Source: Corynebacterium ulceribovis DSM 45146 (lineage in GTDB: Bacteria; Actinomycetota; Actinomycetes; Mycobacteriales; Mycobacteriaceae). Taken from it: DNA of 64,000 nt. Every line of letters starts with the position of its first letter. Position 1 is the first letter of the stretch. Of the stretch, positions 27,982 through 37,023 are shown piece after piece. Both the position numbers and the translations under genes were made by a program. The stretch lies in the NCBI RefSeq assembly GCF_000372445.1, contig NZ_AQUY01000001.1:93157-157156 (forward strand), given 5' to 3'. Under the pieces are notes generated by a model that saw only the letters and a list, made by a program, of their open reading frames with translations, did no database searches and was not told the DNA's origin.

Positions 27982-28013
27982 AAGGAGGAACGTAGACGGT
28001 GATGGAACCGTGA
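27982..28013 (+). promoter_or_regulatory. hemA leader with strong SD and tiny upstream frame
   Basis: AAGGAGG (27982-27988) is 21 bases from the hemA GTG, too far for it, but well placed for a mini-frame GTG-ATG-GAA-CCG-TGA (27999-28013) whose TGA overlaps the hemA GTG as GTGA. This could couple hemA translation to a 4-5 codon leader. Confidence 0.4.
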
Positions 28014-29428
28014 GTGTTCTACTGGTTGGCATGTCCCACCGATCTGCTCCGGTGGCAGTACTTGAACAAATTGCTGTGTCGGAGGCGGACCGCCCGAAGA
28101 TGGTCCAGCAGCTGCTGGAATCGGAGTCGATCACCGAGGCGATGATTGTTTCCACCTGCAACCGGGTGGAGTACTACGTGGTCACTGAAGGTTTCCACGC
28201 CGGTTTGGCGGACACCGTCCGAAATATGTCGGAGTTTTCCGGCGTCGATGTTGATGACCTCACCCCGCATCTGTACGTCCGCTACGCCCAAGGCGCAGCA
28301 GAGCACATGCTGACGGTGGCTTCCGGTTTGGATTCCATGGTCGTTGGTGAGCAGCAAATCTTGGGCCAGATCCGGTCGGCATACCAGTCCGCCGATGAGC
28401 ACCAGTCTGTGGGCCGCACCCTCCATGAGCTCGCGCAGCGCGCATTGCACACCGGCAAGCGAGTCCACACCGAAACCGCTATCGATGAAGCGGGCGGCTC
28501 CATGGTGTCGGTGGCCATTAACCACGCTATCACCCAGCTTGCGCCGGAACGTGCGCATGAGGAGCAGCCACTGTCGGGTCTGCGTGCGTTGATTCTGGGC
28601 GCAGGTTCGATGTCGTCGCTGGCGGCCGCTCATTTGGGCCGCGCCGGTATCAGTCACATCACCGTGGCGAACCGGACAGTTGAGCGTGCCGAACGCCTCG
28701 CGGAGCATTCCATTGAGGCAGGCATCCCTGCGGTTGGCATGGCGCTGGCCAATATCCCAGAGCTGATGGCTGATGCGGATGTCATTATTTCTGCAACCGG
28801 CGCGATGTTGCCGGTTATCAATATTGATGATGTCGAGCGCGCCCAAACGCTGCGCAGCAACCGCCAAGTCACCATTGTCGACTTGTCCCTTCCGCGCGAT
28901 GTTGCCGAAGGGGTAGGGGAGCTTGTTGACGTTAACCTGACTGACATTGCCACCATTCAAACTCTCGGTGGGGCCAACGTCGGGGAGAGCGTTGAAGACC
29001 AAGCTCGTCGCATCGTCGATTTTGAGCTCGATGGTTTCCTCGCGCAGCAGCGCGCCCAGCAGGTCGCCCCAACAGTGAAGGCACTGCGGGAACGGGCTGG
29101 CGAAGTCGTGGCGACGGAGCTGCTCAGGTTGGAGTCGAAAACCCCGGGCCTGACAGATAAGGAACGCCAAGCGGTTGAGCAGACCGTTCGCCGTGTCGTC
29201 GATAAGCTCCTGCATCAACCAACTGTGCAGGTGAAGAAACTGGCCACCTCTCAGGGTGCCTCTTCTTACGCCGAAGCACTGCAGCGACTATTTGACTTGC
29301 CGCTGACCACACCGTCAGTAATTTATTCGGATACTGCTGTGGCCTCCGAGGTATTAACTCAACGGCCCGGCGAAGTTCTGATTGATACCAATGCAATTGT
29401 CGGCACTATGAAGAAGGAGCAGCACTAA
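28010..29428 (+). CDS. hemA: Glutamyl-tRNA reductase
   Basis: 472 residues. NADPH-dependent reduction of glutamyl-tRNA to glutamate-1-semialdehyde, first committed step of C5 haem synthesis. The catalytic Cys is in IVSTCNRVEYYVV; GLDSMVVGEQQILGQIRSAY and LILGAGSMSSLAA (NADPH loop) are clear. The GTG start gives the family N-terminus SVLLVGMSHRSAPV. Its TAA overlaps the hemC ATG by one base. First gene of a hemACDB run. Confidence 0.95.
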   Translation: MSVLLVGMSHRSAPVAVLEQIAVSEADRPKMVQQLLESESITEAMIVSTCNRVEYYVVTEGFHAGLADTVRNMSEFSGVDVDDLTPHLYVRYAQGAAEHMLTVASGLDSMVVGEQQILGQIRSAYQSADEHQSVGRTLHELAQRALHTGKRVHTETAIDEAGGSMVSVAINHAITQLAPERAHEEQPLSGLRALILGAGSMSSLAAAHLGRAGISHITVANRTVERAERLAEHSIEAGIPAVGMALANIPELMADADVIISATGAMLPVINIDDVERAQTLRSNRQVTIVDLSLPRDVAEGVGELVDVNLTDIATIQTLGGANVGESVEDQARRIVDFELDGFLAQQRAQQVAPTVKALRERAGEVVATELLRLESKTPGLTDKERQAVEQTVRRVVDKLLHQPTVQVKKLATSQGASSYAEALQRLFDLPLTTPSVIYSDTAVASEVLTQRPGEVLIDTNAIVGTMKKEQH

Positions 29429-30372
29429 TGAGCACGACCACACTGCGCATCGGAACCCGCGGCTCCGAACTGGCGACCACCCAGGCCGGCCACGTCCGGG
29501 ATGCACTGATTGCCGCTGGCTACCCAGCAGAACTGGTGATCATTAAAACCATCGGTGACCAGGACCGCGTCAGCCCAGTCGAACGCCTCGGCGTCGGTGT
29601 TTTCACCCAGGCTCTGCGCGACGCCATGGCTGAAGACCGCTGCGATATTGCCGTGCACTCCTTCAAAGACCTCCCGACTGTCAAGGCCGAAGGTTTCACG
29701 GTGGTGGCGGTGCCGCCGCGGGTCAACCCACGTGACCTGCTGGTCAGCAAGAATGGTTCCGCGCTGCAGGACCTGCCAGAAGGCGCTGTTGTTGGTACCT
29801 CGGCGCCACGGCGCGTGTCCCAGCTGCGGGCGCAGCGTCCTGACCTCGATATTCGTCCGCTGCGCGGCAATATTGATACCCGGATCAGCAAAGTCACCGA
29901 CGGTGAACTCGACGCGGTGCTGCTGGCTCATGCAGGCCTGGAACGCACCGGCAAGCTAGGCGCATCAGCCGAAACCCTTGATACCGACGTGATGTTGCCA
30001 GCTCCAGCTCAAGGCGCACTCGCCGTGGAATGCCGCAGCGCTGACACCGATATTGTGGCCGCGCTCCGCACCCTCGACGACCCGAAATCGCATTATCGTG
30101 CCATCGCAGAACGCACTATTTTGGCGGAACTGCAGGCAGGCTGCACCGCACCGGTCGCCGGCTACTCCGAGTTCGGGGCCGACGGCACCGACCAGGCTGA
30201 CGAGCTGACCTTAACCGGTGGTGTGTTTGCCATGGACGGCAGCCGGAAGCTGCTCGAGACCCAAAGCAGACCAGTACGCAACGCTGACGAAGCTAGAGCG
30301 CTGGGCCAATCCGTCGCAAAGCAGCTGCTTAGCGGTGGCGCCCACGACATTATGGGTGACACTCTGCGCTGA
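29428..30372 (+). CDS. hemC: Porphobilinogen deaminase (hydroxymethylbilane synthase)
   Basis: 314 residues. Polymerises four porphobilinogens to hydroxymethylbilane on a dipyrromethane cofactor held by the Cys in LQAGCTAPVAGYSEF. RIGTRGSELATTQAGHV, AVHSFKDLPT and TSAPRRVSQLRAQRP are signature stretches. The ATG overlaps the hemA stop (TAATG) and follows AAGGAG. Confidence 0.96.
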   Translation: MSTTTLRIGTRGSELATTQAGHVRDALIAAGYPAELVIIKTIGDQDRVSPVERLGVGVFTQALRDAMAEDRCDIAVHSFKDLPTVKAEGFTVVAVPPRVNPRDLLVSKNGSALQDLPEGAVVGTSAPRRVSQLRAQRPDLDIRPLRGNIDTRISKVTDGELDAVLLAHAGLERTGKLGASAETLDTDVMLPAPAQGALAVECRSADTDIVAALRTLDDPKSHYRAIAERTILAELQAGCTAPVAGYSEFGADGTDQADELTLTGGVFAMDGSRKLLETQSRPVRNADEARALGQSVAKQLLSGGAHDIMGDTLR

Positions 30373-30454
30373 CCCCGCGGCGGCCACTGCCAAGGCCCGC
30401 CCCTGCACCACGTTCATTCTTTTTGCTCCACTTAAGCTAGAAAATCAGGAAACT

Positions 30455-32158
30455 ATGACCATTAAGCGTCCTCAAACCGCCGGGCGGATTCACTTCGTCG
30501 GCGCCGGGCCAGGAAACCCGGACCTTTTGACGCTGCGTGCCCGCACCGTGCTGGAAAACACCGCCGTCGCCTACACCGACGACGCCGTTCTGCCGGAAGT
30601 GCGCCACTTCGTCGGTCTGGAACTGCCAGTACCGCAGGAAAAGATTGACGCCGCCGACGCCGCCTACGAAGAAGCCGTCGCTGAAGCGAAAGCCAAGGGA
30701 GCTCGCCGTAAGCCACCACGCCCAGCGGCCCCTACCGCCGGAGAAATCCGCGAACCGCTCACCGACGCGACCGCGATGGCCAAAGAACTGATTGCGGCTG
30801 CCGCCACCGGCGACGACATTGTCCGCCTGATTGCCGGCAACCCACTGTCCGAAACCCACGCCATCGCCGAGATCCAGGCAGTGTCCGCCGCGGGGGCGGA
30901 ATTCAACGTGGTGCCAGGCATGCCAATGGCCCCAACTATCCCAGCGTTCGCCGGTATCGCCCTAGGCGACACCTTCACCGAGGCGAATGTCGCTGTGGGA
31001 GAAGCCGATTGGGATAGCTTGGCGACGGCACCTTTGCCGCTGGTGCTGACTGCGGCGCTGGAAGATTTCCCAGCGATTTCCAAAGAACTGCTGGCACGTG
31101 ACCTTGACGGGCAGCTGCCGGTCACTGTCACCACGAACGGCACCACCCGCCGCCAACGCAGCCACGATGTGACTTTGCAGGCGCTGGCGAAGCTGAACGT
31201 GGAAACCGGCGGCGACGTCGTGTCCGGTGATGTCATTGTCACCATCGGTGCGCCGGCGTCGAGCCGGAAGGACTTCGCTTGGTGGGAGTCCCGCGCGCTT
31301 TACGGTTGGAATGTGCTGGTGCCGCGGGCAAAGTCCCAAGCTGCGTCGATGTCGAAGCGGCTGACCGCACATGGCGCTATCCCAGCGGAAGTGCCAACTA
31401 TTTCGGTGGAACCACCGCGCAGCCCAGCGCAGATGGAACGCGCAATTAAGGGCATTGTCGACGGTCGCTACCAATGGGTGGTGTTTACTTCTGTCAACGC
31501 AGTGCAGGCAGTGTGGGACAAGATGACCGAATATGGTCTGGACTCTCGTGGTTTCGCCGGGCTGCGCGTTGCCGCAGTGGGCCACAAAACCGCGCAGGCG
31601 ATTAAGAACCTGGGCATCGTGCCGGAGCTGCTGCCACGCTACAACGAGCAGAACGCGCAGGGCCTAGTGGATGTGTTCCCAGAGTACTGCGAGGAAATTG
31701 ATCCAGTAGACCGGGTGCTGCTGCCACGGGCTGACATTGCCACTGACGTGCTGGTCGACGGATTGATTGAACTGGGCTGGGATGTTGAGGACATTACTGC
31801 CTACCGCACGGTGCGGGCCGCGCCTCCATCAGCCGATATCCGCGAACGGATTAAGGGCGGCGGTTTCGACGCAGTCTGCTTCACTTCCTCGTCGACGGTC
31901 CGCAACCTCGTGGGCATTGCCGGTAAGCCGCATCAGCGCACCATCATTGCGTGCATTGGCCCAATGACTGCCGACACTGCCCGCGAGTATGGGCTGCGCG
32001 TTGACGTGATGCCGGAGCGTGCCGGAATTGAAGAGCTGGTCGACGCATTGGCTGACTATGTCTCGGAACTGCGGGCGAAAGGTGAACTACCTCCGCCACG
32101 TAAGCGTCGCCGCCGGAGCCGGAAGACTACTGCCGCGGTGGAAGCGCAGGGGGCGTAA
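30455..32158 (+). CDS. hemD: Bifunctional uroporphyrinogen-III methyltransferase / synthase
   Basis: 567 residues. N-terminal SUMT/CobA domain (FVGAGPGNPDLLTLRAR; VVPGMPMAPTIPAFAGIAL), then a HemD domain from about 270 (GWNVLVPRAKSQAASMSKRL ... VVFTSVNAVQAVW ... CFTSSSTVRNLVGIAG). HemD closes hydroxymethylbilane to uroporphyrinogen III; the methylase part would branch toward sirohaem. This fusion is usual in actinobacteria. The C-terminus is basic (RKRRRRSRK). AGGA precedes the ATG; the 82-base gap after hemC contains no gene. Confidence 0.93.
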   Translation: MTIKRPQTAGRIHFVGAGPGNPDLLTLRARTVLENTAVAYTDDAVLPEVRHFVGLELPVPQEKIDAADAAYEEAVAEAKAKGARRKPPRPAAPTAGEIREPLTDATAMAKELIAAAATGDDIVRLIAGNPLSETHAIAEIQAVSAAGAEFNVVPGMPMAPTIPAFAGIALGDTFTEANVAVGEADWDSLATAPLPLVLTAALEDFPAISKELLARDLDGQLPVTVTTNGTTRRQRSHDVTLQALAKLNVETGGDVVSGDVIVTIGAPASSRKDFAWWESRALYGWNVLVPRAKSQAASMSKRLTAHGAIPAEVPTISVEPPRSPAQMERAIKGIVDGRYQWVVFTSVNAVQAVWDKMTEYGLDSRGFAGLRVAAVGHKTAQAIKNLGIVPELLPRYNEQNAQGLVDVFPEYCEEIDPVDRVLLPRADIATDVLVDGLIELGWDVEDITAYRTVRAAPPSADIRERIKGGGFDAVCFTSSSTVRNLVGIAGKPHQRTIIACIGPMTADTAREYGLRVDVMPERAGIEELVDALADYVSELRAKGELPPPRKRRRRSRKTTAAVEAQGA

Positions 32159-32178
32159 AACTACTCCCGTGGGGTAGG

Positions 32179-32184
32179 TAGGCT
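32179..32184 (+). promoter_or_regulatory. Possible -10 element of hemB
   Basis: TAGGCT ends 6 bases before the ATG at 32191, suggesting hemB also has its own promoter. Confidence 0.4.
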
Positions 32185-32190
32185 GTGGCT

Positions 32191-33225
32191 ATGACCGAAG
32201 CTGAGTTCTCTGCCACCGATATTTCTGCCGCAATTGGCCCCGGGCTGCGCCGCCCGCGGCGACTGCGCACCTCGAATAACATGCGCCGCCTCGTCTCCGA
32301 AGTGGACCTGGCGCCGCGGCAGCTGATTCTCCCGATGTTCGTCGCTGACGGCATCGACCAGCCACGCGAAATCTCCTCCATGCCAGGGGTGTACCAGCAC
32401 ACCGAAGATTCGCTGGTCCGCGCGGTGGAAGAAGCTGCCGAGCTGGGCATTGGGGCAGTGGACCTATTTGGGGTGCCGCTGGATTCCGATAAGGATGCCG
32501 AAGGTTCGCAGTCCTGGCATGACAACGGGGTACTCAACCGGGCGCTGCGCCGGCTGCAAAAGGAATTCGGTTCCGATGTCATTGTGGCCGCGGATACCTG
32601 CCTGGATGAGTTCACCGATCACGGCCACTGCGGTGTGCCTGGCCACGACCACCATGGCCACTCGGTGATTGATAATGATGCGACGCTGCTGCGCTACCAG
32701 AAGATGGCGATTGCGCAGGCCGCGGCGGGTGCGGACATTGTTAGCCCTTCCGGAATGATGGACGGCCAGGTGGAGGCAATCCGCACCGCCTTGGACGCAA
32801 ACGGTTTCCAGGATGTGGCGATTTTGGCGTACTCCGCGAAGTATGCCTCGGCGTTTTACGGCCCGTTCCGGGACGCGGTGGGCTCGTCGCTGGAGGGCGA
32901 CCGCTGCTCCTACCAGCAGGATCCGGCGAACCGTCGGGAGTCGCTGCTGGAGGTCCAGCTGGACATTGATGAAGGTGCGGACATGGTGATGGTCAAACCT
33001 GCAATGCCATACCTAGATATTGTCCGCGAAGTGGCTGACATGTCGCCAGTGCCGGTGGCCGCCTACCAGGTCTCTGGTGAATACGCGATGATTTCGGCGG
33101 CCGCCGCGAACGGTTGGATTGAGCGCGACCGTGCCTTTATGGAAGCGCTGCTGGGAATTCGCCGTGCTGGCGCCGACATGATTTTGACCTACTGGGCTGT
33201 GGAAGCTGCGCGGAGGCTGAAGTAA
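32191..33225 (+). CDS. hemB: Delta-aminolevulinic acid dehydratase (porphobilinogen synthase)
   Basis: 344 residues. Condenses two 5-aminolevulinates to porphobilinogen. Schiff-base lysines are in AYSAKYASAFYGPFRDAVGS and MVMVKPAMPYLDIV; DTCLDEFTDHGHCGV is the allosteric/metal lid region. The ATG is chosen over a GTG two codons earlier because TAGGCT lies six bases before it. Its TAA overlaps the ATG of the next membrane protein gene by one base. Confidence 0.95.
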   Translation: MTEAEFSATDISAAIGPGLRRPRRLRTSNNMRRLVSEVDLAPRQLILPMFVADGIDQPREISSMPGVYQHTEDSLVRAVEEAAELGIGAVDLFGVPLDSDKDAEGSQSWHDNGVLNRALRRLQKEFGSDVIVAADTCLDEFTDHGHCGVPGHDHHGHSVIDNDATLLRYQKMAIAQAAAGADIVSPSGMMDGQVEAIRTALDANGFQDVAILAYSAKYASAFYGPFRDAVGSSLEGDRCSYQQDPANRRESLLEVQLDIDEGADMVMVKPAMPYLDIVREVADMSPVPVAAYQVSGEYAMISAAAANGWIERDRAFMEALLGIRRAGADMILTYWAVEAARRLK

Positions 33226-33878
33226 TGCGGGAGAATATGCCCCCGGTACAGCAGGAGCCTGCCCCGACCCCGAAGTCCCGAAAGCCAAAGAAGCGGTCGA
33301 AGCAGGAGCTGGCGAAGAAGATTGGCGACGCACCGGAGCAGGTCACGATGGCCAGTCGTGTGGTGTGGGTGGCTGCGGCGTTCGCGGCGCTCCACCAGGT
33401 CGGGAATTTCCTTGCTTCCGTCATTACGCCCTACGCTTTTCAGGAAGCGATCCGGGATTATTACGGGGACAACCTGGAATCTGAGGCCGCGAAAATTGAC
33501 CTGCCGGTGGAGTCATTCCTCAACGCCACCACGATTGTTGGCCTAGGCTTTTTCCTGGTTGTGGGGCTGCTATTTTGCCTGATTTATGCCCTCGCCGGGC
33601 GGGGCCTGCGTAAAGGCAGTAACTGGGCGCGACTTTTCGTCATGTTTGGTGCGTTTTGGTTGGGCATCTCCATGCTATTTTCCTTCCTCCGCAGCCCAGA
33701 GTCGGTGTTTGCGCAGGGGCCAATGGCATTGGAGCTTATTGACGGAATTGCGACGATTTGCGCTGGTGTAGCGGCGATCACGGCGCAGGTCTTATTATCG
33801 TTGAAGCAATCAGTTGAATTCTTCATCAAGGCTTACGAAGCCAAGCACGGTCCGATTGAACATCTGAAGAAAGATTGA
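33225..33878 (+). CDS. Membrane protein downstream of hemB
   Basis: 217 residues. A basic N-terminal tail of about 35 residues (KSRKPKKRSKQELAKKIG) and four hydrophobic segments. Position and type fit Rv0513-like proteins next to hemB in mycobacteria; function unknown. The ATG overlaps the hemB stop, indicating coupling. Confidence 0.7.
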   Translation: MRENMPPVQQEPAPTPKSRKPKKRSKQELAKKIGDAPEQVTMASRVVWVAAAFAALHQVGNFLASVITPYAFQEAIRDYYGDNLESEAAKIDLPVESFLNATTIVGLGFFLVVGLLFCLIYALAGRGLRKGSNWARLFVMFGAFWLGISMLFSFLRSPESVFAQGPMALELIDGIATICAGVAAITAQVLLSLKQSVEFFIKAYEAKHGPIEHLKKD

Positions 33879-33889
33879 GGACGCCTTTC

Positions 33890-34354
33890 ATGCCAAGCAT
33901 GTTCCCGTCGATGGCCAGGCGGACGGAAGCGAGCCCACTGGGTCCGCGCCCAACCAGCACCCCACAGATTGTGCATATCGGATTTTGGCTATTGACCGTG
34001 ACCGTCGTGCTGACCTTGGTTACCGGCCTGAACATGGTGACCACGGATGTCAGCGGACGTGCTACCAGTGTCGAATTGGCGGATTTGGTTGCCCGAAATA
34101 TGAAGATTCTGGGTGTGACAAACCTAGTGCTTGGCACCGGCATTGCCGCTTTTCTGATGTCGGTTCGCCAGGGGGATCGAACCGCCCGCACCGTAGTTTT
34201 GGTCCTGGTGATGCTGCTTGTACTGGCCAACATGCTTGGTTTTCTGCTCCGACTTGGTATGTTCGCAAGTCTGCTTATTGTGGTGTTGTCAGTAGTTGGC
34301 ACCCTGCTGCTTTTTACTGGACGAGCACGGCTGTGGTTTCAGCCAGAGGACTAG
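33890..34354 (+). CDS. Second membrane protein of the hem cluster
   Basis: 154 residues with four hydrophobic segments. GAGGA lies nine bases before this ATG. The family is not recognised beyond similarity of position to the Rv0514 region. Eleven bases separate it from the preceding stop and three from the ATPase-like gene, so these three are one operon. Confidence 0.65.
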   Translation: MPSMFPSMARRTEASPLGPRPTSTPQIVHIGFWLLTVTVVLTLVTGLNMVTTDVSGRATSVELADLVARNMKILGVTNLVLGTGIAAFLMSVRQGDRTARTVVLVLVMLLVLANMLGFLLRLGMFASLLIVVLSVVGTLLLFTGRARLWFQPED

Positions 34355-34357
34355 GTA

Positions 34358-36937
34358 ATGGAATCTGCGAGCGACGATAAACTCGAGCAATTTGAGGCGG
34401 AGCAACGCGCAACTGAAGCGCAGGTTGCGACCGCCATTAAAGCCGCGAAAGATGCGGCCGTGCAGCTGGGTGTTTCCGGTGCCGAAACACACCAGTTCCC
34501 GTTAGTGTCCTTCGGCCTGAGCATTGAAGGCATGGATGATGCCATCGAAGCGCAAGATGTGCAGAACATTTTGAATGCCATGGATGGCGTCCAGTCGAAT
34601 GTCATCTACCACACCCAAAGCGCGTGGATCACCGCGCGGGCGAACGTTTCTGCCCGCGAAATCGTGCGTGAGCTTGCCCGACATGGCTTCACCGCCACCA
34701 TGAAGCAAAGCTCGGTGCACCGCTACGAATCACGACTGCAGGAAAACCCACGACGGCGTCGCGTCGTCAAAAAGCGTCGGTTGACGCTGCGGGAACAACT
34801 CGACCGCAACGCTGGTGAGGCCGTACGCTACGGCGACTCGGAAGTGCTGGCTACGCGCCCGGAGCTGCTGACCCGCACCCGATTGCTGATTACCGCACTG
34901 TTTTCAATTCCGGTGTTGGCAATGGCGCTGCTGACGCAACTGCATTTTGACGGCTGGCAATGGGGGAGCCTCGCGCTAGCCACCCCAGTGGTGTTCTGGG
35001 GTGCGTGGCCATTCCACCGTGCGCTGCTCTCTGGCATGTCACGCAGTATGCCGGCGCTGGACTCGGCAAGTTCGCTCGCCATTTTGTCCGCCTACCTGTG
35101 GTCGCTGTTTTCCCTGCTGCTGACACCAGTCGGGCATATCGGCTACACCGTGCCGCCACAATGGTTGGTGTGGAGCTACAGCCTGCCGCAGGATGGCGCC
35201 CTGTTCCTTGACGTTGCCTGTGGTGTCACTTTGCTGCTGCTTATCGGCCGGCAGTTAAGTTTCCGCACCCAATCGCTTGGCGACGAAGTGTTTGCGGAAC
35301 TGAAGATTTCACCAGACAAACTGGTGACAGTCATGCGGCGCGAAAAAGGTGCCGTCATGGGCGCTGGCCGGAAAGATATTCCGATCAGCGAACTGCGGGT
35401 CAATGATGACATCATGGTGCCGCAAAACGGCATGATTCCGGTCGACGGGGAAGTGATCGGCGGGTCCGCGGAAATTTCGCCGGGGCCAGCATCAGGCAAT
35501 AAAGCCCGCGTAAAAGTGAAGGTGCATTCGCCGGTGTTTGCCGGTGGCATCAACCACGGCGCGCCCCTGAAAATCCGGGTGGTTGCCACCGGTTCGCGCA
35601 CCCGCTTGGCACAAATGCAGGACTGGGTGCATGACGCCACCCGCGACGAAGCACGCGTCCGTGAAGTCGCAACTAGGTCGGCATCCATCTTGGTGCCATG
35701 GGGACTTGCCGCCGCCGTCGCACTGTTTTCCGGATGGTGGCTAGCAACTGGGTCACCGCACGCAGGTTTGGCGGCGGCACTTGCCGTGCTGGCTGGTATC
35801 GGACCGGTCGCGCTGGCAACGAGCGCCCCAACCGCACTGCGACTGGGGCTGCTGCACGCGGCAACCAACGGCGTGCTGGTTCGAGGAGAAGACACATTTG
35901 AAAACTTGGCGCACATGTCACTGGTGATCTTCAACCGCAGCGGCGCACTGACCGACGCCAATAAACAAGTGCTGTCGGTGCACGCAGTGGAAGGGGAGAA
36001 CCCAGAACTGGTGCTGCGCGTAGCCGGCGCATTGGCCATGGAATCGAATCATCCGATTCCGCGGGCGCTGGTGCGGGCGTGCCGACGAGCACGAGACACC
36101 GGTGCCGGTGGCAGCGAAATTCCGCACTGGATTGATGTGACCCATGTGGAAATGACCGGCAACGGCGACGTCAAAGGCATGATTGAACTGCCAGTAACTG
36201 ACGAAGATGGGGAAGCGGAAAACATCCTGGTGCCAGCCAGGATTTCCCGCCCCAACGACCTGATGGACCTGCCGAAGGATATGACGTCCGCGGCGCTGTC
36301 TGGTGGTGTGCCATTGACGGTGTACTGGAAGGGCAAACTCCGGGGCATCATTCAGGTCTCGGATGAGCTGAAAGATGGCGTCGGCACTGTCGTTGATCAG
36401 CTGGACGACCAAGGCATCGAATCGGTGATGCTCTGCCGTGACGACTACCTCATTGCCCGGCGGTCCGCGGACCGAGTCGGTATGTCTGCCGTGCTGGCGG
36501 GAATTGCGCCGGACCGGAAAGAACTGGCAGTGCGCTCGATGCGCCTGTCCGGTGAAGTGGTCGGTGTGGTCGGAAAGTCGGATTCGCGCGAGGCCTTGAA
36601 AGTTGCTGACGTGGGCATTTTGCTGTTGCGCGATCCTAATGATCCAGAGTGGAAGGACGCGCACGGCCACCTCGACCTGGAGTACCCAGAGGCCGACGTG
36701 GCGCTGCTGCAGGACAAACTCAGTTTGATCCCGGAGATTGTGCAGCTGGCCCGCCGGGTCAATCGCATTTTGCGCGTCAACCTCATTGGCGCGTGGACCT
36801 ACAACATTCTGATTATGGTGCTGGCGGCCGCGGGGCTGCTGCACCCAATGATGGCGACCTTGCTGATGATTTTGTCGTCAGTGACGATTGAGCTGCGGTC
36901 GCGGCGCCTGCTGCGCCACTTCCGCATGAACAACTAA
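34358..36937 (+). CDS. P1B-type ATPase homologue with all catalytic motifs lost
   Basis: 859 residues with full P1B architecture: an N-terminal HMA-like domain (about 45-125), membrane segments from about 170, actuator domain (about 330-410), and P/N domains (about 500-790). Each hallmark is altered. The HMA GMxCxxC is GMDDAIEA. The TGES loop is replaced by SPGPASG. The membrane CPC is GPV (482-484, in GIGPVALATSAPTAL). The phosphorylation motif DKTGTLT is NRSGALT (526-532), with Asn for the acceptor Asp. GDGxND is GKSDSR (739-744). SNHP of the N domain is kept. It cannot form the phosphoenzyme, so it is not an ion pump; an intact frame in a haem operon suggests a structural or regulatory role. 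Confidence 0.85.
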   Translation: MESASDDKLEQFEAEQRATEAQVATAIKAAKDAAVQLGVSGAETHQFPLVSFGLSIEGMDDAIEAQDVQNILNAMDGVQSNVIYHTQSAWITARANVSAREIVRELARHGFTATMKQSSVHRYESRLQENPRRRRVVKKRRLTLREQLDRNAGEAVRYGDSEVLATRPELLTRTRLLITALFSIPVLAMALLTQLHFDGWQWGSLALATPVVFWGAWPFHRALLSGMSRSMPALDSASSLAILSAYLWSLFSLLLTPVGHIGYTVPPQWLVWSYSLPQDGALFLDVACGVTLLLLIGRQLSFRTQSLGDEVFAELKISPDKLVTVMRREKGAVMGAGRKDIPISELRVNDDIMVPQNGMIPVDGEVIGGSAEISPGPASGNKARVKVKVHSPVFAGGINHGAPLKIRVVATGSRTRLAQMQDWVHDATRDEARVREVATRSASILVPWGLAAAVALFSGWWLATGSPHAGLAAALAVLAGIGPVALATSAPTALRLGLLHAATNGVLVRGEDTFENLAHMSLVIFNRSGALTDANKQVLSVHAVEGENPELVLRVAGALAMESNHPIPRALVRACRRARDTGAGGSEIPHWIDVTHVEMTGNGDVKGMIELPVTDEDGEAENILVPARISRPNDLMDLPKDMTSAALSGGVPLTVYWKGKLRGIIQVSDELKDGVGTVVDQLDDQGIESVMLCRDDYLIARRSADRVGMSAVLAGIAPDRKELAVRSMRLSGEVVGVVGKSDSREALKVADVGILLLRDPNDPEWKDAHGHLDLEYPEADVALLQDKLSLIPEIVQLARRVNRILRVNLIGAWTYNILIMVLAAAGLLHPMMATLLMILSSVTIELRSRRLLRHFRMNN

Positions 36938-36997
36938 CCCGCACAACTAACCTGAGCGACTAACCCGAACAATTAACCCCGGGGGATTAACCCCCGG
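36929..36997. repeat. 13-bp degenerate tandem repeat and hairpin between ATPase-like gene and hemL
   Basis: About five units of a 13-base pattern around ACTAACCCG, starting at the stop codon of the ATPase-like gene. The last part forms CCGGGGG-ATTAA-CCCCCGG (36979-36997), a 7-bp stem with no T-run, just upstream of the hemL -10. Confidence 0.7.
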
Positions 36998-37010
36998 CGG
37001 GGGAACTCCC

Positions 37011-37016
37011 TACTAT
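37011..37016 (+). promoter_or_regulatory. -10 element of hemL
   Basis: TACTAT ends 7 bases before the GTG at 37024, a good leaderless arrangement. The upstream hairpin occupies the -35 region and could be an operator. Confidence 0.55.
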
Positions 37017-37023
37017 GGGCAGT

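Noticed and set aside
30218..30454. hemD extended upstream into hemC
   Set aside because: Overlaps the hemC 3' end out of frame; AGGA and the SUMT N-terminus place the start at 30455.
37015..37023. ATG at 37015 as the hemL start
   Set aside because: It overlaps the TACTAT -10 element; a transcript starting about seven bases downstream would lack it.
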